From JAVBKA01 sp031546715 (GTDB lineage: Bacteria; Bacillota; Clostridia; Oscillospirales; UBA929), in the NCBI GenBank assembly GCA_031546715.1, contig JAVBKA010000144.1, positions 1 through 17,157 on the forward strand: a stretch of DNA of 17,157 bases, written 5' to 3'. Below, in pieces: positions 14,391 through 17,157 of this stretch (position 1 is the first letter of the stretch; the number at the start of each line of letters is the position of its first letter). A program made the translations under genes and the position numbers. Under the pieces are notes generated by a model. The model did not search any database. It saw nothing but the letters and a program-made list of their open reading frames with translations, and had not been told where the DNA came from.

Positions 14391-14443
14391 ATGCAACATA
14401 ATTCAACAAACCATGATTCAATAACAAACCAATGTTGATAAAG

Positions 14444-14484
14444 AACAAAAACGACTTACATAATTAGAGTAAGTCGTTTTTGTT
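14444..14484 (-). terminator. Strong hairpin at the 3' end of the HxlR gene
   Basis: AACAAAAACGACTTAC (14444-14459) is the perfect 16-base reverse complement of 14469-14484. Read on the minus strand, the 3' arm ends in a T-rich run. The stem includes the last codons and stop of the HxlR gene, so it very probably terminates that transcript; the symmetric A/T flanks could also block transcription from the plus strand. Confidence 0.85.
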
Positions 14485-14793
14485 TTTATACTTAATGCCC
14501 CAATTTTGCATTTCTTGTATTATACAAAGTAATTCTTTTCCGATATCTGTAAGAGAATATTCTACTCTTGTTGGTACTTCTGCGAAAACTGTTCGTGTAA
14601 TCAAACCGTTTTCTTCCATATTGCGTAAATTATCAGTTAGAACTTTTTGGCTTATATCAGGAATGGATTTTTTAAGCGCTCCAAAGCGCATAGTACCATT
14701 TAATAAATAATAGACAATTAAAGGCTTCCATTTGTTACCAATCGCGTTAATCGTGGCTTCCATCGGACAATCTTCCATTGTAAAATTCACCAT
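14464..14793 (-). CDS. HxlR-family winged-helix transcriptional regulator
   Basis: The 109-residue protein is a typical HxlR-type regulator: DCPMEATINAIGNKWKPLIVYYLL at residues 8-31, a recognition part around ISQKVLTDNLRNMEENGLI, and the wing VPTRVEYSLT. Cys9 sits where redox-sensing members such as the Bacillus regulators YodB and HypR keep their reactive cysteine (established for those proteins, inferred here). It is transcribed away from a pirin and a nitroreductase gene, a context typical of sensors of quinones, diamide-like or aldehyde electrophiles. Such a regulator probably represses (or, as HypR, activates) both units from the shared 156-base region. It is AT-rich like its neighbours. 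It has no copy of the module promoter. Confidence 0.9.
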   Translation of the reverse strand: MVNFTMEDCPMEATINAIGNKWKPLIVYYLLNGTMRFGALKKSIPDISQKVLTDNLRNMEENGLITRTVFAEVPTRVEYSLTDIGKELLCIIQEMQNWGIKYKNKNDLL

Positions 14794-14806
14794 CCAATCC
14801 TTTTGT

Positions 14807-14826
14807 TAGTTACTTCTAGGTACCTA
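14807..14826. promoter_or_regulatory. Candidate HxlR operator
   Basis: The 10-base perfect palindrome TAGGTACCTA (14817-14826) is overlapped by a larger imperfect dyad, TAGTTAC-TTCTAG-GTACCTA (14807-14826), with 6 of 7 positions matching in the arms. A related half site, GTGCCTAC, follows at 14839-14846. The dyad lies between the divergent starts, where HxlR-type proteins bind. Role is inferred. Confidence 0.5.
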
Positions 14827-14846
14827 CCTCACTATAATGTGCCTAC

Positions 14847-14874
14847 TTGTTTTTGTTTCTTGCCCTATTATAAT
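14847..14874 (+). promoter_or_regulatory. Candidate promoter of the pirin-nitroreductase unit
   Basis: TTGTTT at 14847-14852 and a consensus TATAAT at 14869-14874 are separated by 16 bases. The 5' untranslated stretch to the pirin ATG is about 70 bases. Confidence 0.5.
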
Positions 14875-14949
14875 ATAAAATGTAATCAACTGCAATACAT
14901 AATTAGCAAATGGGTAAACTAAGAGCATGAGCAAAAAGAGGAGATTTAA

Positions 14950-15654
14950 ATGCTAAGATATATCGAAAGCAAAAAGATGGGACGAGCGAAACATTCGTGG
15001 TTGGACGCTATTTATCATTTTTCATTTGCAAACTACTATAACCCCGAGAATATGCAGTTTGGGATTTTGCGTGTAATTAATGATGACCTTATAAACCCCA
15101 ACACTGGATTCGAAACGCATTCGCACAAAAACATGGAAATAATCACTTATGTTGTTAATGGTGAAATCTCACATACTGACAGCATGAATAACAAACGCAC
15201 GCTTACTCGCGGACAGGTGCAGTATATGAGTGCTGGAACAGGGGTATTGCATAGTGAACATAATTTAGGACATGAAATGCTAAGGTCTTTGCAAATTTGG
15301 ATATTACCCGACAAAGAAGGTTATGCGCCAAACTATGGTGATTATCAATTTAATTGGGAAGACCGTGACAATAAATGGCTGCCAATAGCGACTGGCAGTG
15401 ATGAAATAGATGCACCAATCCATATTCATGCCGATATAAACGTTTATGTTACTGAAATTTCAAAAGGCAATGAAATCGAATTTCAAGTAGCCGCAAATCG
15501 GCAGGCATATCTTATAGTGATTGAAGGTGGGGCACAAATAGACGAATACACTTTATCCGCCAGAGATGCTCTAGAGATAATGGAGCAGGATATAGCGATA
15601 AAAGCAAACGAAACTGCACATATTATAGTATTTGAAATGAAAAAAGATAATTAA
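14950..15654 (+). CDS. Pirin family protein (YhhW-like cupin, putative quercetin dioxygenase type)
   Basis: The 234-residue protein has the two-domain cupin fold of bacterial pirins. The N-terminal metal site is visible: H57 and H59 in FETHSHKNME, H101 and E103 in VLHSEHN. The start MLRYIESKKMGRAKHSWLDAIYHFSFANYY is typical. Pirins of the E. coli YhhW kind show quercetin 2,3-dioxygenase activity in vitro, but the in vivo role is often electrophile or quinone related. The ATG at 14950 is preceded by GAGGAGA. A nitroreductase follows after about 20 bases and an HxlR regulator is divergent, so a regulated redox-stress unit is likely. Confidence 0.92.
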   Translation: MLRYIESKKMGRAKHSWLDAIYHFSFANYYNPENMQFGILRVINDDLINPNTGFETHSHKNMEIITYVVNGEISHTDSMNNKRTLTRGQVQYMSAGTGVLHSEHNLGHEMLRSLQIWILPDKEGYAPNYGDYQFNWEDRDNKWLPIATGSDEIDAPIHIHADINVYVTEISKGNEIEFQVAANRQAYLIVIEGGAQIDEYTLSARDALEIMEQDIAIKANETAHIIVFEMKKDN

Positions 15655-15673
15655 TGTTAGGGGGCAATTTACA

Positions 15674-16273
15674 ATGCCAAAAGATTTTCAAAGTGCAATA
15701 AAAAACAGACGATCATACTATGGAATAAGCAATGAATCAAAGGTTTCAAACCAACGCATACAGGAAGTTATAGAAGAAGCCGTTATGCACACGCCATCGG
15801 CTTTTAACTCGCAAAGTGCACGAGTTATGGTTTTATTCGGAGAACATCACAAAAAACTTTGGAACATTGTTATGGAGGCTCTTAGGAAGATAGTACCTGC
15901 TGATAAATTCAAGCCCACGGAAGATAAAGTTAATTCTTTCGCAAATGGCTATGGGACAGTGTTGTTTTTTGAGGATAACAGCGTCATTAGCGGGCTTCAA
16001 GAGCAGTATCCGATATATAAAGACAACTTTCCAATTTGGTCACAACAGTCAAGTGGTATGCTTCAGTACGTTACTTGGACGTCACTTGAACTTGAGGGAT
16101 TTGGAGTTTCTTTACAACATTACAATCAGTTAATAGAGAACGAAGTGAAAAAGCAATGGAGTATTTCAACCGAATGGGGCCTTATTTGTCAAATGCCATT
16201 TGGTTTACCCACCTCTGAGCCAGACACCAAGACATATCAACCATTATGCGATAGGTTGAAAGTGTTCGAGTAA
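15674..16273 (+). CDS. Nitroreductase-family FMN oxidoreductase
   Basis: The 199-residue protein belongs to the nitroreductase family, close to the HypO/Frm2-type branch. FMN-contacting residues are visible near the N-terminus (NRRS, 11-14) and in PSAFNSQSAR (41-50). Also present are GYGTVLFFED and GFGVSLQHYN, typical of this branch. These enzymes use NAD(P)H to reduce nitro or quinone compounds as dimers. The ATG at 15674 has GGGGG (about 15660-15664) some 9 bases upstream, and lies 19 bases after the pirin stop, so the two genes form an operon probably controlled by the divergent HxlR protein. The terminator for the pair could be the hairpin at 16413, 140 bases on. Confidence 0.9.
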   Translation: MPKDFQSAIKNRRSYYGISNESKVSNQRIQEVIEEAVMHTPSAFNSQSARVMVLFGEHHKKLWNIVMEALRKIVPADKFKPTEDKVNSFANGYGTVLFFEDNSVISGLQEQYPIYKDNFPIWSQQSSGMLQYVTWTSLELEGFGVSLQHYNQLIENEVKKQWSISTEWGLICQMPFGLPTSEPDTKTYQPLCDRLKVFE

Positions 16274-16412
16274 CATCACTATCTTTCTCAACATGTAGTA
16301 TAATTGTTACAAATATACCTGATTAAGCTTGCTTCTGACAGGAAATTATAGGCAACGATAGATTTATTTATGCATGCGTAATGCAGAGTCGTCAATATTA
16401 TCCCTTAAGCAG

Positions 16413-16461
16413 AATAACACACCGTTTAACTTACAAAAAGTTGATTGTGTGTTATTTTTTT
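16413..16461 (+). terminator. Intrinsic terminator downstream of nitroreductase (terminator E)
   Basis: AATAACACAC (16413-16422) pairs perfectly with GTGTGTTATT (16447-16456), with inner pairing AACTT/AAGTT, and then a run of seven T (16455-16461). Unlike terminators B, C, D and F, it is not of the AAAGTTGCC type, though it contains AAAAAGTTG. Confidence 0.85.
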
Positions 16462-16479
16462 AGAGCAATATTAAATGAG

Positions 16480-16524
16480 TTTTTAGTCTGTAATTGACAT
16501 ACGGGTGGCGGAGAGCGTGGGAAC
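16480..16524. repeat. Interspersed module, copy E
   Basis: TTTTTAGTCTGT, then AATTGACATACGGGTGGCG and GTGGGAACG match copy B apart from small changes. The promoter part appears about 130 bases later (16654), interrupted by unrelated AT-rich sequence. Confidence 0.8.
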
Positions 16525-16639
16525 GTATTTTGACATGAAAGTTTAAAAATGATAAATAATTAAGTCGAAAGAGGTAAAAACGCGAAAATAATGTCCGCTA
16601 TTGTACAATTTCTTGTATGAAGATGTATTTTGGAAGAAT

Positions 16640-16682
16640 ACTCAACAATATAGTTGAGTAGTTTTGTTTGCTGTGGTATTAT
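16640..16682 (+). promoter_or_regulatory. Promoter of the zinc-ribbon-like gene with an overlapping dyad
   Basis: TTGAGT (16654-16659), 17 bases, TATTAT (16677-16682); the spacer holds TTTGCTGTGG, matching the other module promoters (TTTGCTAGTTGTAG) in part. The dyad ACTCAAC-AATATA-GTTGAGT (16640-16659) covers the -35, a placement suited to an operator. Confidence 0.55.
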
Positions 16683-16800
16683 GTTATTGTAGCTATAGAT
16701 TGGAATATTCATATAATGTGTACTATGTTTAATAATGTGAAGATGGAAGCGGAACTATTTATCCTGTAAGCAAATATCAAAAAAAGAAAGGAGTGCTAGT

Positions 16801-16929
16801 ATGGCCAAAGTAAAAGATACACATTGTACAAAATGTGACGCACACTGTCAAGGATTTGTTGACCCAGATGGAAAAATACTATGTTGGGATTGTTATTACA
16901 AAAAGTGGGGAGAATATCCAAAAGGATAG
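16801..16929 (+). CDS. 42-residue zinc-ribbon-like protein
   Basis: This short open frame encodes 42 residues. ATG at 16801 follows AAAGGAG (16787-16793) at 7 bases, a strong ribosome binding site, and a promoter lies upstream. The sequence begins MAKVKDTHCTKCDAHC and has two CxxC knuckles, C9/C12 and C28/C31 (CWDC), plus C16, ending KKWGEYPKG. This pattern can bind one zinc ion as a zinc ribbon. The protein is not assigned to a family I recognise. Possible roles are nucleic-acid or protein binding; none is claimed. It is a single-gene unit between two module copies. Confidence 0.75.
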   Translation: MAKVKDTHCTKCDAHCQGFVDPDGKILCWDCYYKKWGEYPKG

Positions 16930-16999
16930 CTTCCATTTGAAAGTTATTTTATTTAGCGCATAAACAAGCATGACCACCATCTTCACGTTTTCCACTACA

Positions 17000-17041
17000 G
17001 CAAATGAGCATTTGCATAAAACAAATGCCAATTTGTTTTAT
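17000..17041. repeat. Two adjacent hairpins downstream of the zinc-ribbon-like gene
   Basis: GCAAAT (17000-17005) pairs with ATTTGC (17010-17015). Immediately after, ATAAAACAAAT (17016-17026) pairs perfectly with ATTTGTTTTAT (17031-17041) with a GCCA loop. No long T run follows, so they are not a clear terminator; the AAAGTTGCC terminator is 60 bases further on. Confidence 0.6.
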
Positions 17042-17043
17042 AT

Positions 17044-17157
17044 CGTGATTATGCAGGTTATCCACATCGCTAATCGAAAATCAATCCCACAAGTACATCG
17101 TAAAGTTGCCTTTAGTAATATTGGCAACTTTTTGTTATAAATGTATAATCCGTACTT
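17044..17157. repeat. Interspersed module, copy F (runs off the window)
   Basis: From CGTGATTATG (17044) the sequence aligns over about 57 bases with 11196-11251, then has a module terminator and a diverged core start (ATAATCCGTACTT against TTAGTCTGTGCTT). The module thus extends upstream of the terminator. Confidence 0.6.
17102..17133 (+). terminator. Intrinsic terminator F
   Basis: AAAGTTGCC (17102-17110) pairs with GGCAACTTT (17123-17131), followed by a T5 run that starts in the stem. It is the last copy of the recurring terminator. Confidence 0.85.

Larger units (their letters stand above)
14155..14463. other. Intergenic region without a gene, containing terminator and core repeat
   Basis: No credible open frame is present. 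The first 145 bases are AT-rich with no recognised feature. The rest holds terminator D, core repeat D and the end of the hairpin shared with the HxlR gene. The module's promoter part is missing, as the sequence departs from the repeat after about 14390. Confidence 0.7.
16274..16800. other. Long intergenic region with terminator, core repeat and promoter
   Basis: No protein gene was found in these 527 bases. The first 140 bases are AT-rich with nothing recognised. They are followed by terminator E, core repeat E and, after about 130 bases without a recognisable feature, the promoter with a small dyad that reads into the 42-residue protein gene. Confidence 0.65.

Noticed and set aside
10852..16929. 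Phage-defence or toxin-antitoxin system
   Set aside because: MazG, NUDIX and hydrolases can occur in such settings, but no effector or paired toxin and antitoxin is seen, and each gene has its own promoter and terminator.
11252..17133. Integron attC sites in the inverted-repeat terminators
   Set aside because: They lack the GTTRRRY and RYYYAAC core sites and carry T runs, so they behave as intrinsic terminators. No integrase is visible either.
10717..17157. CRISPR array
   Set aside because: Repeats are several hundred bases to kilobases apart with genes between them, and no short regular spacer pattern or cas gene is present.

Overview
The window looks like a chromosomal stretch of a gut-type Firmicute (Clostridia). 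This is inferred from strong GGAGG-type ribosome binding sites, short spacings, the gene families present (GH38, GH4, GH13_18 phosphorylase, truncated URO-D and EFR1-like genes, HxlR regulator) and low-GC accessory genes. I cannot name a species. It splits into two very different halves.

Bases 1-9734 are a tight, visibly GC-richer, one-strand catabolic operon, entered partway through its first gene. It encodes the C-terminal part of a GH38 alpha-mannosidase, an NAD-dependent GH4 glycosidase whose CHGV motif points to a uronidase-like subgroup, a full-length GH38 enzyme, a GH13_18 sucrose-phosphorylase-like enzyme, a TIM-barrel metal-dependent amidohydrolase-like protein, and a second full-length GH38 paralogue. 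Genes overlap by 4-17 bases or lie 1-10 bases apart, except for an 80-base gap before the first full-length GH38 gene that holds two inverted repeats. None of the enzymes has a visible signal peptide, so they probably act in the cytoplasm on imported oligosaccharides. No transporter or regulator lies inside the window. Together they suggest stepwise removal of alpha-mannosyl (and possibly uronyl or galactosyl) residues plus phosphorolysis of a glucosyl disaccharide.

The operon ends abruptly. The next gene, a URO-D-family gene, is cut after about 197 codons and joined out of frame, near base 10316, to the C-terminal half of an EFR1-like flavodoxin/ferredoxin gene. This looks like a deletion junction.

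From about 10707 to the end the DNA is AT-rich and carries single-gene units: a MazG-like protein, a membrane-anchored alpha/beta hydrolase, a 5'-truncated NUDIX protein, a frameshifted second alpha/beta hydrolase, an HxlR regulator divergent from a pirin plus nitroreductase pair, and a 42-residue zinc-ribbon-like protein. Parts of one interspersed module recur between units: an AAAGTTGCC...GGCAACTTT terminator, a core beginning TTTTTAGTCTGT followed by TTGACATACGGGTG, and a near-identical promoter (TTGATT-17 bp-TATKAT). The array resembles gene cassettes separated by a shared repeat. No integrase, transposase or canonical attC site is visible, so the mechanism that built it is unknown. The HxlR/pirin/nitroreductase block fits a known style of electrophile- or quinone-responsive module.
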